From contig NZ_CP062983.1 of assembly GCF_015500095.1 (NCBI RefSeq), positions 3,410,001 to 3,474,000 on the forward strand: 64,000 bases of DNA. The letters are read 5' to 3'. Positions 8,312-17,201 of the stretch are shown piece by piece. The translations under genes were made by a program, and so were the position numbers. The notes beneath the pieces are model-generated. The model saw only the letters and a list, made by a program, of their open reading frames with translations. It had not been told where the DNA came from and searched no databases. The DNA comes from Phototrophicus methaneseepsis. GTDB lineage: Bacteria; Chloroflexota; Anaerolineae; Aggregatilineales; Phototrophicaceae. Each line of letters begins with the position of its first letter. The stretch's first letter is position 1.

Positions 8312-8690
8312 CTAAAGATTACGCGTTGTGCGTAATCGGAAGAGACGATAACCTGCTTCGATCACAAAGGCGATCACAATCACACTGATTAATACGAGGC
8401 GTTGAGCAGGCTCCTGTGTCAATGTGTTCCAGATGAGTGCGATGAGGGCTAAGACGCAGGCCAGCACCCCTGTTGCTGCGATGATACGGCTGCTGTGGAC
8501 CGCTGCTGATTTTTGAAGTTCGCCAGATTAACCATCGCAAAAATTGGTATAGCTCAGTCTGGCTGCACCATACAACGTCGAATTAATAGCAGAAAGTGTC
8601 GCTAAGACTGCAAATACGGCTAATGTAAAGTCGAATTGTCCCAGTGAGGAGCGTGCTGGCTGCGGGCTTGGCTTGTTCTGCCACCATCAT
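8312..8690 (-). pseudogene. Decayed APC-family amino-acid permease, C-terminal remnant
   Basis: Reading the minus strand gives LAVFAVLATLSAINSTLYGA then ARLSYTNFCDG, a TAA stop, and in the same frame SGELQKSAAVHSSRI, two hydrophobic helices (ATGVLACVLALIALIW and LVLISVIVIAFVIE), and an RLFRLRTTRNL tail ending in TAG at 8312. The SAINSTLYGAARLSY block is characteristic of amino acid-polyamine-cation permeases. The in-frame stop, a probable frameshift near 8645 (MMVAEQAKP continues in another frame) and the missing N-terminal two thirds mark it as a remnant. The 5' limit is approximate. Confidence 0.7.
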
Positions 8691-8881
8691 TTCCAATCAC
8701 AAGATGGATTTGTAAAACGATTCTCAAACAATGTGCTGAAATATTGTTTCTCGGTAGCATAACATGGTTTTTTGACCATTCGAAATGCGAGTTCAACGAG
8801 GAAAGTTGAATCTGTTGACGCTGAGATTTTACGAGGCGCGTTACAATCGTGGCACATGGTTTTATAGAAATTGAGGGATTT

Positions 8882-9718
8882 ATGGCAAAAACGATTGCGT
8901 TGCTCACAGATTTTGGCGTGGAAGACGTCTATGTTGGTGTTATGAAGGGCGTTATGCAAAAGATATGCCCTGATGCTGCATTTATTGATATTACTCATGC
9001 TATCCCTGCGCAGGATGTACAGGGTGGTGCTTTTGCCTTAAGGGATAGCTACCACTATTTTCCAGAAGGAACAGTTTTCCTGGTCGTGGTGGACCCTGGC
9101 GTGGGCAGTACGCGCCGCCCAGTTGTCGTGAAGGCTGGCGATTATGGTTTTATCGCGCCGGATAACGGCGTACTCAGTTATGTGCTGGCAGATTTTGAGG
9201 CGTATCATGCAGCGGAGTTAGCCCACCATGCTTACCAATTGCCTGCGATGAGCAGCACTTTCCATGGGCGAGACGTGTTTGCGCCTGGGGCGGCGCATCT
9301 GGCGAATGGTGTGGCGCTGGCAGATTTTGGGCCGCTTATCGAAGACTTATTGACGTTGCCCCTCCCATTGCTGATGTTACAGCCCGGTCAAGTGGTGGGG
9401 GAGGTTATCCGTATCGATCATTTTGGCAATATCATTACCAGTATCGGGCGCTTGCTCTGGCAGGATGAACAGAATTTACTGCTGAGTCCTATGTCCTCTG
9501 AGATGGAAGCTATAACCATAGTGGCTATGTCTGCTGTTGTTGAGGTTGGTGAATTGCGGCTTAAGGGGATTCAACATGCGTATCATGAAGTGCCCGTTGG
9601 CGATTTATTGGTGCAGGTTGATAGCGTTGGTCAGTTAGAGATTGCGGTTAATCAGGGGAATGCGGCGAAACGACTTAATGTGAAGGTTGGTGATCACATC
9701 TCCGTCAAGCTAGGATAA
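8882..9718 (+). CDS. S-adenosyl-L-methionine hydrolase (adenosine-forming), SAM-hydroxide adenosyltransferase
   Basis: A 278-aa member of the DUF62/chlorinase-fluorinase fold family, which splits SAM to adenosine and methionine using water-derived hydroxide. Recognisable blocks are LLTDFGVEDVYVGVMKG, IDITHAIPAQDV, VVVDPGVGSTRRP, FIAPDNGVLS and STFHGRDVFAPGAAHLA, then a C-terminal beta domain with IDHFGNIITSI. The Asp/Arg/His side chains of the hydroxide-forming triad are in these blocks. The start MAKTIALL is chosen because GAGGGA lies 6 nt upstream; an upstream ATG at 8849 lacks this. Halogenase activity is unlikely. The gene stands alone. Confidence 0.88.
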   Translation: MAKTIALLTDFGVEDVYVGVMKGVMQKICPDAAFIDITHAIPAQDVQGGAFALRDSYHYFPEGTVFLVVVDPGVGSTRRPVVVKAGDYGFIAPDNGVLSYVLADFEAYHAAELAHHAYQLPAMSSTFHGRDVFAPGAAHLANGVALADFGPLIEDLLTLPLPLLMLQPGQVVGEVIRIDHFGNIITSIGRLLWQDEQNLLLSPMSSEMEAITIVAMSAVVEVGELRLKGIQHAYHEVPVGDLLVQVDSVGQLEIAVNQGNAAKRLNVKVGDHISVKLG

Positions 9719-9733
9719 CTTAAAGGGGCATTT

Positions 9734-9762
9734 AAAAGGGCTGCATATTTGATATGCAGCCC
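9734..9762 (-). terminator. Terminator of the coiled-coil protein gene
   Basis: Stem GGGCTGCATAT / ATATGCAGCCC (11 bp, 3-nt loop) followed by TTTT on the minus strand; it may also end the plus-strand SAM hydrolase transcript. Confidence 0.8.
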
Positions 9763-9770
9763 GAATGCAC

Positions 9771-11012
9771 TTAACTTGTGCCGTTGCCATTTGTACCGGA
9801 TACAGCGACGGTTTCGCTGGTGCTGGTATTGCGAACGGCGGCTTCTGTGCCGACTTTATCATACTCCAGCAAAAGCGACTGATAACGTTCGCGGTAGAGC
9901 TGAGCGCGTTCGCGTTCCAGGCTCCACATGCGCTTGAGGCTGTCCTCAATGGGGGGAATATTCGCCTCGAGTGCTTCCATGCGAGAGACAAACTGCTCAA
10001 ATTCCTTATCGTGGTTGCGCCATACTTCATCGCTGGAAAGGGTAAGCTGCTTCCAGCGTTTTTGATCATCGTCGCGCCAATCGTTCCATTCCTGGCGGAA
10101 CCGCTCTTCGCTGAGACGCTGCATTTCCGCAACTTCATTGATACGGCGTTCCAGACGATCTCCGATGCGCTCAAAGTCATCAATAATGCGTTTCATATCA
10201 CGGTAGGCCTGTGCCCAGGATTCGAAGCGCTCGATGTTTTCTTGCATTGCCGTATCGTGGGCGCTGAACCGCTTCATCAGGTCTTCGACCTGCTGATCGC
10301 GCTGGGACATCACGAGGCTCTGGGAATCAATGAATTGTTGGATCTGGTCGCGGCGGTCGCGTTCTGTATTCTGGATTTCCTGGACACGGCGTTCGTTACG
10401 CAGGGCCAGGTCTTCCAACAGTTCCATTTTGGGGCGCACGTTGTCGATCTGTTTTTTAATATCAGGCAGTTCTGTTTCAATCTCGGATATGCGGCGGGCA
10501 TCTTGACGGCGCTGTTCTTCCAGGAAGGCCAGACGGCGATCCGGTTCTTCCAGCTTCTTTTCCAGGTCATCAGCACGCTGCTGCAAAATAACGACCTGAT
10601 CGGAGACACGGCTGCCTTCTGTCTTGACTTCGCCAATGCTGCCAGCGTCTCTCTGGATTTTATCCAGCCGTTCTGTCATGTCGCGGATGGTGCGCATGAT
10701 ACCTTCACGGTTTAGCTCTGAGCGGCGCTCGGCTTCGCGCTCTGCTGTCAGACGGCGCGATTCGCTGTTTTCCAGCAAGAGGCGCATCTCGTTACGCACA
10801 GCGTCCATCATATCGCCATTTTGTGAAACCGGCCCCTTGCTCTCTCTGATGACTGTTTGGTCAGATTCTACGTTATTCAGGCGGCGCTGTAACGTATCTA
10901 TCGTCTCCTGTTGTTGGGCAAGGCGCTCTTCCATGGTGGCAATGACGGACTTATCGCGTCGGCGTTCTTCGTCGAGCCACTCGATCATTCGCGCAATTTG
11001 ATTCATATCCAT
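9771..11012 (-). CDS. Long coiled-coil protein of unknown function
   Basis: A 413-aa cytoplasmic protein that is almost entirely charged helix with heptad-like spacing (for example EWLDEERRRDKSVIATMEER and LVMSQRDQQVEDLMKRF). There is no signal peptide, membrane helix or ATPase motif, so it is not an SMC protein. A looser tail ends in TSTSETVAVSGTNGNGTS. GAGG lies 10 nt upstream of the start. It is divergent from dgt. A scaffold, cytoskeletal or cell-shape role is possible but not shown. Confidence 0.75.
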   Translation of the reverse strand: MDMNQIARMIEWLDEERRRDKSVIATMEERLAQQQETIDTLQRRLNNVESDQTVIRESKGPVSQNGDMMDAVRNEMRLLLENSESRRLTAEREAERRSELNREGIMRTIRDMTERLDKIQRDAGSIGEVKTEGSRVSDQVVILQQRADDLEKKLEEPDRRLAFLEEQRRQDARRISEIETELPDIKKQIDNVRPKMELLEDLALRNERRVQEIQNTERDRRDQIQQFIDSQSLVMSQRDQQVEDLMKRFSAHDTAMQENIERFESWAQAYRDMKRIIDDFERIGDRLERRINEVAEMQRLSEERFRQEWNDWRDDDQKRWKQLTLSSDEVWRNHDKEFEQFVSRMEALEANIPPIEDSLKRMWSLERERAQLYRERYQSLLLEYDKVGTEAAVRNTSTSETVAVSGTNGNGTS

Positions 11013-11235
11013 AAAGCAGAAACCTCATTTCACCATGCAAATTGAGCTTTAGGAGTCGTCTTGCAGGGTATTCTCGTCCAGAACTGAATCGTTGAGATTA
11101 TATCACATGGCGATTCAGGTACGATACTCGTATTCTACTCGCCGTATTCTATACAATGATTGCGGCACAGTTTATACTGTCGGTGTAAAATGCTAAAGTA
11201 AATAATCCGTTAGCAAGAGATTGGAAGCGTGTTCC

Positions 11236-12387
11236 ATGTATATGACGCGCGAAAAACTGGAAGAAATGGAAGCTCAGATTCTGGCCCCTTATGCGTTGCT
11301 GAGCAAGAACAGCAAAGGGCGTGTTTATCCAGATCACGAGCCAGATTATCGCACGGCGTTTCAGCGGGACCGAGATCGCATCGTCCATGCTGAGGCATTC
11401 CGCAAGCTGGAATATAAGACGCAGGTGTTCGTCAATGACCTGGGCGATTATTATCGGACGCGCCTGACGCATACCCTGGAAGTGGCGCAGATTGGCCGCA
11501 CATTGGCACGAGCTTTAGGGGCGAATGAGGATCTTGTTGAGACGATTTGCCTTGCTCATGACTTGGGGCACCCGCCATTTGGGCATTCCGGCGAATATAT
11601 CCTCAATGATCTTATGGCTGATCACGGTGGCTTCAATCACAATCACCAGAGTTACCGTGTGGTGACTGAATTGGAACGGCGTTACCCAGATTGGCCGGGG
11701 CTGAATCTTTCCTTTGAGACCTTAGAAGGTATCGCCAAGCACGAGACAGATTATGATTTGAGCGTCGTCGCGGATTATGACCCCACTCTGTGTGGCAGTT
11801 TGGAAGCACAAATTTCCAATATCGCGGATGAACTGGCTTACAATGCGCATGACCTTGATGATGGCTTACAGGCTGGCTTACTAACGCCCCAGCAAATGGA
11901 AGGTGTGGCTATCTGGCGCCTTTTGTGCGAGCGGTTGGATTGGCAGGGTTGTATCCTGAGCGAAATTGATCGCCATCGGTTCATTCGGGAACTGGTGGGC
12001 TTACTCGTTGGCAGTGTCATTGATGAAACGCTCAAGACATTGCAAGCGATTCATGCCCAATCCCCAGATGATGTGCAAAAACATAGTAAAAATGTGGTTG
12101 GGTATTCGGTAGAACAGGCTAATCTAAATCGAGAACTCAAGGATTTCCTGTACCATAACATGTACTATCATTGGCGTGTGACGCGCATGAAGCACCGGGC
12201 AGAGCATTTTGTGCAGCATCTGTTCGAAAGCTATATTGCGGAGCCGCGCCAACTGCCGCCGGATTATCAGGCGCAAATTGATGTGCGGGGCTTGCATCGT
12301 GTCGTCGCGGATTATATCGCGAGTATGACGGATCGCAGCGCGGTATTGGAGTATCGCCGCCTGTTTGACCCCATGACACGCCCATAG
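11236..12387 (+). CDS. dgt: Deoxyguanosinetriphosphate triphosphohydrolase-like HD protein
   Basis: A 383-aa HD-domain protein. The metal-binding pattern is seen in RLTHTLEVAQIGRTLARAL (H), then LAHDLGHPPFGHSGE (HD), with the distal Asp in the ISNIADELAYNAHDLDDGL region. The FRKLEYKTQVF segment is typical of the dGTPase type 2 family. It converts dNTPs to nucleosides and triphosphate, controlling the dNTP pool. The start MYMTREKLEEME is preferred; a TTG at 11221 or ATG at 11242 are alternatives. The kinase gene follows 49 bp later in the same direction. Confidence 0.88.
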   Translation: MYMTREKLEEMEAQILAPYALLSKNSKGRVYPDHEPDYRTAFQRDRDRIVHAEAFRKLEYKTQVFVNDLGDYYRTRLTHTLEVAQIGRTLARALGANEDLVETICLAHDLGHPPFGHSGEYILNDLMADHGGFNHNHQSYRVVTELERRYPDWPGLNLSFETLEGIAKHETDYDLSVVADYDPTLCGSLEAQISNIADELAYNAHDLDDGLQAGLLTPQQMEGVAIWRLLCERLDWQGCILSEIDRHRFIRELVGLLVGSVIDETLKTLQAIHAQSPDDVQKHSKNVVGYSVEQANLNRELKDFLYHNMYYHWRVTRMKHRAEHFVQHLFESYIAEPRQLPPDYQAQIDVRGLHRVVADYIASMTDRSAVLEYRRLFDPMTRP

Positions 12388-12436
12388 TTGTCGTGCACAG
12401 CCGCACTCCCATAGGCGAACATCAGGTGAAACTTTT

Positions 12437-13729
12437 ATGACGAATGAAACACTTCTCAACGGTCGCTACGAGCTCCAGGCACAGCAAGGCTCTGGCGGTA
12501 TGTCGGTCATTTATAAGGCGTTGGATCGTGAATTGCAGCGTACTGTGGCCGTCAAGATCTTACGGCCCAGCCTGACGCAAGATCCTTCATTTCTGGAAAA
12601 ATTCCGCAATGAAGCGCGTAGTGTTGCCAATTTATCACATCCCAATATCGTGACTGTGCATGATGTCGGCAGCGATGGCAGTGCACATTATATTGTGATG
12701 GAATTTGTTGAAGGCCAGGACCTGAAGAAGATCATCAAAGCACGTGGGGCACTCCCTGTTGACCGTGTGGTTGATCTCGCTATCCAGATTTGTGGGGGTA
12801 TCGGCTATGCGCATCGGTCTGGTTTGGTACACGCTGATGTGAAGCCGCAAAATATCCTGGTGACTTCACAAGATATTGTCAAAGTGACGGACTTTGGTAT
12901 TGCCCAGGCTCTGAGTGATACGCAGCCGCAGCAGCGGGCCAGTGTCGTGTGGGGCAGCCCGCATTACTTCGCCCCAGAGCAAGCACGTGGTGAGCAACCA
13001 ACGCCCGCGGCTGATGTCTATGCCATTGGTATCGTCATCTTTGAGATGCTAACCGGGCGGTTGCCTTACATTGGCGCAAATCATCAAGAATTAGCCTTAG
13101 CGCATATTCGTGAACGGGTGCCGATGGTGACGGAGTTTAATCCGTCAGTGCCGGAATCCCTGGCGAAGATCGTTTATAAGGTTATGAGCAAAGAGCCTGC
13201 TGGCCGTTACCGTACAGCGGATCAGTTGGGCCATGTGCTTCAGAGCTATCGAGACCGTGCGCGAGAACGGACGGTTTCCTCGCCACAAGTATCGCCTTCG
13301 TCAGATCCGTCTGGTGCACCAGAAGATGAAAACCGCTTTGCGAGGCCGCGCAGCCAGTCTTATCAGGGGTCGCCACTGGGCAGCGAGCCAACTGTACGTT
13401 ACAGTGCCGCGCCGGAGGCCCCAGCGCCTTATCGCCCTCAGCAACCCGGGCAGGGAATGCCTTCACCAAATCCATCGGCAGTGAGTGCCCCTCAACCTTT
13501 TGAACAACGCTATGCAGCCCAGGCTGGTGCTGGGGCCCAGGCGGGTTCCGTCCCACAGCCTGCACCCATGCCCTATTATCGCTCACCTAGTGGGCCTCTC
13601 CCTGCAATCGAACCTGGGGAGACGGACGAGGGCATCGACTTCGTGACGGTAGTGTTGGCTTTCCTGGCGTTGATAGCCGTCGGTGGCTTGTGCCCCTTAT
13701 TATTTGCTGTGCTCTCTGCTTATGCGTAG
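12437..13729 (+). CDS. Membrane-anchored Ser/Thr protein kinase (PknB-like, without PASTA domains)
   Basis: A 430-aa Hanks-type kinase. The glycine loop GSGGMSVIYKA, VAVKIL lysine, DFG (VTDFGIAQ) and APE (YFAPEQA) motifs are intact. The catalytic loop reads VHADVKPQNIL, so the usual HRD is HAD: the catalytic Asp is kept but the Arg that contacts an activation-loop phosphate is lost. Residues about 285-390 are Pro/Ser/Gln-rich linker; residues about 405-427 form one C-terminal transmembrane helix with almost nothing outside, so it lacks an extracellular sensor domain. Substrates are unknown. Confidence 0.9.
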   Translation: MTNETLLNGRYELQAQQGSGGMSVIYKALDRELQRTVAVKILRPSLTQDPSFLEKFRNEARSVANLSHPNIVTVHDVGSDGSAHYIVMEFVEGQDLKKIIKARGALPVDRVVDLAIQICGGIGYAHRSGLVHADVKPQNILVTSQDIVKVTDFGIAQALSDTQPQQRASVVWGSPHYFAPEQARGEQPTPAADVYAIGIVIFEMLTGRLPYIGANHQELALAHIRERVPMVTEFNPSVPESLAKIVYKVMSKEPAGRYRTADQLGHVLQSYRDRARERTVSSPQVSPSSDPSGAPEDENRFARPRSQSYQGSPLGSEPTVRYSAAPEAPAPYRPQQPGQGMPSPNPSAVSAPQPFEQRYAAQAGAGAQAGSVPQPAPMPYYRSPSGPLPAIEPGETDEGIDFVTVVLAFLALIAVGGLCPLLFAVLSAYA

Positions 13730-13747
13730 GTGTGGCTGATTTCAAAT

Positions 13748-13785
13748 AAAAAGGAGCGACCCTTTTAGGGGGCCGCTCCTTTTTT
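13748..13785. terminator. Bidirectional terminator between kinase and LysM protein genes
   Basis: GGAGCG / CGCTCC outer stem with an inner CCC-TTTTA-GGG stem, flanked by A and T runs. The two genes converge on it. Confidence 0.88.
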
Positions 13786-13816
13786 GATACCTTTTTGATG
13801 CCATCAAAGCGCTTTA

Positions 13817-15712
13817 TTAGCCAGCGTCAGTTGGTGTGGGCTCCAGGGTGGCTTCTGGCATGGTCTCCAAGGATGTTTCCGGGGTGGCTTCCATGGTAGG
13901 CTCGACCGGTGCTTCTTCAGTCATTGGTTCTGTGGCTGTCGTCACCAGGGCGCTAAAAGCAGGGCGTGCACTGGTAGAAGAATCGACAAGGCTATAATAG
14001 CAGGCTTCAGGACGTCCAGCTTCACAGCCATTGAGATTGAATAAAATCATCGGGCCAACATAACCCAGTTCTGCGCCTAATTCAAAGGCACGAACGGTAT
14101 AGAGAGCTTGCTCTTCCGGGCTGGTGTAGGTCAGGAAGATGCTGAATTCATCGGGTTGGACCAGGGCATTCCCTTCTGCGGTACCCCATCCAAACCGCGT
14201 GACCCAAAGCGTTGCATCGCTACCTGCTTCCAGCAGGATGTTGTGATAATCTTCAAGCGTATCCAGGAAGAAGAAACGCGGGCTGTCAAAGTGGGTATCA
14301 ATACCCGGGCCTTGTTCCGGTGAACGTGCATCCGGCGGATTTGCGAAACCATCTGCATGCACGCCAATTCCATCGCTATGGTCAGTCACGTTGGCAGCGA
14401 GCAAATCACGGAGATAGATCCGATCATCATAAGCATTGACCCCATCATTCAGGCCCGTCGGGGCCAGGCCTGCTGTAATGACGTATACTTCTGGGTCGAC
14501 TGCTTTAATCGCGTCATAGGCTGCGCTGAGCAGGTCGATATAAGCAATTGTAGAAAGTTTAGCCGTTGTGCGGTCGACTGTTGCAGCATCAATCCAGTTA
14601 CGGCGTAAATTCGGCTCATTCCAGATTTGATAAGCCTGTACTTTGTTGCCATAGCGTGTGGCGATGGTGCTGGCAAACTGAGCGAATGTTGCTACATCAT
14701 CTGGCGGCCCATATTCGCTGCTGGAAAGGACGAATTCGCTGGCGCCTGGGCGTGCCCAATCCGGCGCGCTTGTTAGCTGGACGAGGACGTTAAGGCCAGC
14801 CCCGCTAAAGGCGTTAATCGCAGCATCGTAATCTGCCAGGTTGAGATTGCCTTGTTCTAGCTCAACATCACGCCAGTTAATCGTAATTTTGACCCATTCA
14901 ACACCCAACTGCTGGATCTGGCTGGTAATCGCGTTGACATCCTGCCCGCCGACGAATACCTCAATGCCGGAAGACATCGTAACTGGTTCTGGCGTCGCCA
15001 TAGGCGTGCCTTCTGGTGTGGCTTCTGCCGCGTCTTCCGTTGGTTCTTCGGTGGTGGGTACAGTGGTCGGTTCTGGTGCTGTTGAGTTGCCGGGTAACAG
15101 CAGTACTTGCCCACTGTAGATGAAGTTAGGGCTGCTGAGATTGTTCAGGCTGGTGAGGACAGCAACCGTTGTATTGTTGCGTACTGCGATCTTAAAGAGC
15201 GTATCCCCTGGTTGGACCACATAGGTCGTATTGGATGTTGGCTGTGGTGTCGTCGTGGTTGTGGCGACGGGTGTTTCTGGTGCTGTGGTCGGAACAGGCG
15301 TCATGGCGGTTCCGGGAATAATCAGGCGTTGTCCGACATAGATCAATGCCGGGTTGGTGATGCCGTTGGCAGCGGCGAGCTCGCTCATCGGGATGCCGAA
15401 GCGTAATGCAATGCGAAACAGATTATCACCGGATTGTACGATGTATTCCGTACCTGTTGCTACCGTTGTTGCTGGGGGTTCTTCTGTTACAACTTCAGTG
15501 ACTTCTTCAGTTGGCTCGGCAGTGGGTTCTTCAGTGAGTTCTTCTGTGGGCGCTTCAGTCACTTCTTCTGTAGGCGCTTCAATGACTTCCTCCGTGGGCA
15601 CTTCAGTCACTTCTTCGGTTGCTTCCGGTTCGGAAGAATCCTGGGCGCTGACCCATCCAACGTGTGTGAGTAATGAGATGATGAGTATTGCCGCGAACAA
15701 TCGGCTTCGCAT
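13817..15712 (-). CDS. Secreted LysM protein with glycosidase-like (clan GH-A fold) domain, nucleophile Glu absent
   Basis: A 631-aa secreted protein. The start MRSRLFAAILIISLLTHVGW has AAGGAG 7 nt upstream and opens a signal peptide ending near VSAQ. Then come a Thr/Glu/Pro repeat region (TEEVTEAPTEEL type), two LysM domains (YIVQSGDNLFRIALRFGIP and YVVQPGDTLFKIAVRNN) for peptidoglycan binding, and a TIM-barrel glycosidase-like domain. The acid/base motif YQIWNEPNLRRNW is present. The position where relatives have a TEFGW-like nucleophile reads WVTRFGWGT, Arg instead of Glu. The C-terminus is another Glu/Pro/Thr tail. It may bind rather than cleave glycans. Confidence 0.82.
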   Translation of the reverse strand: MRSRLFAAILIISLLTHVGWVSAQDSSEPEATEEVTEVPTEEVIEAPTEEVTEAPTEELTEEPTAEPTEEVTEVVTEEPPATTVATGTEYIVQSGDNLFRIALRFGIPMSELAAANGITNPALIYVGQRLIIPGTAMTPVPTTAPETPVATTTTTPQPTSNTTYVVQPGDTLFKIAVRNNTTVAVLTSLNNLSSPNFIYSGQVLLLPGNSTAPEPTTVPTTEEPTEDAAEATPEGTPMATPEPVTMSSGIEVFVGGQDVNAITSQIQQLGVEWVKITINWRDVELEQGNLNLADYDAAINAFSGAGLNVLVQLTSAPDWARPGASEFVLSSSEYGPPDDVATFAQFASTIATRYGNKVQAYQIWNEPNLRRNWIDAATVDRTTAKLSTIAYIDLLSAAYDAIKAVDPEVYVITAGLAPTGLNDGVNAYDDRIYLRDLLAANVTDHSDGIGVHADGFANPPDARSPEQGPGIDTHFDSPRFFFLDTLEDYHNILLEAGSDATLWVTRFGWGTAEGNALVQPDEFSIFLTYTSPEEQALYTVRAFELGAELGYVGPMILFNLNGCEAGRPEACYYSLVDSSTSARPAFSALVTTATEPMTEEAPVEPTMEATPETSLETMPEATLEPTPTDAG

Positions 15713-15949
15713 AAAAGCACTCCTTATGGTCGAGTACGGGCGCAAGTATTTACATCCATATTACCCTCATCAGTGGGTCTGCGCCACAGCGATGAGCGTG
15801 CCTTGAGTAGATTAGGCTCTCTCTGACAATCATCTGACAACCATGTGAAGGGAGCGCAGCGATGTTATAATCTTTTATGAGGGTGCTGTGTGATTTGATC
15901 GGGTGGTATTCTCATGTTGTTGATGAACGCCAAATTGTGAGCACATAGA

Positions 15950-16471
15950 ATGACCATATCGCGTTTAGGGGGGATCATCCTCGTTGGGCTGGGCGTGCTG
16001 ATGACCGTGTTAGCGGGCTTCTGGCTGGCAACGGAGGCATCTGTACTGCCTGTTGGGGATACATTGCTACGGGCATTGCTGGCCTTTGCGCTCATCATCC
16101 CGGTGATTCTGCTCGGCGTCTATTTATTGGTGCGTAGTTCAACCCAAGATGCAGAAGTATTCGTTACTTCCGAAATGGAGCAACAGCGTCGCCTGCTTGA
16201 TTTGCTAAAGTTACGTGGACAGGCGACATTTGATGAACTGGCAGTCGCCCTGGATACCACAGAAGCAGAGATTATCGCCCAATTACAGTCGCTGGTTCAT
16301 TTGTCGATTTTCAGCGGTTATGTACAATGGGAAAATGGCCGCGTTGTGGCAGTGCCAACGCAGTCGTTGTTGAACATGACGCATTGTGTTCACTGCCAAC
16401 AGCCTATCCATATTGGGCCTGCCACCACAACGATATGTACAACATGTGAGACTGAATACTATACGGTGTAA
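15950..16471 (+). CDS. Membrane protein with cytoplasmic winged-helix and zinc-ribbon tail
   Basis: A 173-aa protein. Two transmembrane helices occupy residues about 8-29 and 38-60. A winged-helix-like region follows (RRLLDLLKLRGQATFDELAVAL, then TEAEIIAQLQSLVHLSIFSG). The C-terminus has two Cys pairs, CVHC and CTTC, forming a probable zinc ribbon. No enzyme motif was seen. It is the first of three co-directional genes ending with the SPFH protein; gaps of 139 and 51 bp leave operon structure open. Confidence 0.72.
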   Translation: MTISRLGGIILVGLGVLMTVLAGFWLATEASVLPVGDTLLRALLAFALIIPVILLGVYLLVRSSTQDAEVFVTSEMEQQRRLLDLLKLRGQATFDELAVALDTTEAEIIAQLQSLVHLSIFSGYVQWENGRVVAVPTQSLLNMTHCVHCQQPIHIGPATTTICTTCETEYYTV

Positions 16472-16610
16472 TCGTTGTGCAATGGGTCATAACCACCCTT
16501 ATTTGGGGGACAGAGAGACTTCTCGATCATCTACACTTAGTTTGTGATAATTACTGATGAATTGGTGGATTCGATATCCCTATTCAAAACCCCATCTGGG
16601 AGGAGTAACA

Positions 16611-17150
16611 ATGGCTTTAACAAATCTCTATGAACGTATTATGTCGCAGAAGGGCAGCCTTGAAAACTTGATGGCTCGCGTTCCCGGTTTCCGTGGCTAC
16701 CAGGAGAAGCAGGCACGTCGTAAGGCGGATACGCTGTTGCGTCAGCATTTGTCTAGCGAGTTCCAGAAGTTGGTGAATCGCTTTGGGCGTATCGAGCATG
16801 AGATCCTCGATGGTGGCAAAGGCTTGAAGTATATGAGCCGCACGCGCGAAGTGAAGTCAAAGATGCAGTCATATACAGATCGTGTTTCGACGGCAGCACC
16901 TAAATACTCCGGCATGTGGGCGTCGATCAAGATTGATGACGAAGCGCTCGACCGCGTTTATGCCTTTGATGAGGCTCAAATTCGCTTCCAGATAGCATTA
17001 GAAAAGGCACTTGATGAACTCGAAGCGAAAGTGAAAGCGGGCGAGGCGTTTGATAGCGAACTCGATGCTGTGTACGATACGGCTGTTGAAGCCATCGAAG
17101 CGTTCAATATGCGCGAAGATATCATCCTGGAACTTAGTAAAGACCTTTAG
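16611..17150 (+). CDS. Hypothetical helical protein (179 aa)
   Basis: The start MALTNLYERIMSQKG is fixed by GGAGGAG 5 nt upstream; an in-frame ATG at 16557 is rejected. The protein is helical and charged (GYQEKQARRKADTLLRQHL), soluble, with no motif I recognise. It sits 51 bp ahead of the SPFH gene in the same direction, so the two probably act together, but that is inference from position. Confidence 0.7.
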   Translation: MALTNLYERIMSQKGSLENLMARVPGFRGYQEKQARRKADTLLRQHLSSEFQKLVNRFGRIEHEILDGGKGLKYMSRTREVKSKMQSYTDRVSTAAPKYSGMWASIKIDDEALDRVYAFDEAQIRFQIALEKALDELEAKVKAGEAFDSELDAVYDTAVEAIEAFNMREDIILELSKDL

Positions 17151-17201
17151 ATTTAGAGACTATTCACGAGTCAATCGGGGACACCCTAGGAGAATAAACC
17201 G

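Noticed and set aside
8620-8998. Two open frames on the minus strand overlapping the permease remnant and the SAM hydrolase start
   Set aside because: They lack start signals and similarity, and one lies antisense to the SAM hydrolase coding sequence; the APC-like frames explain the region better.
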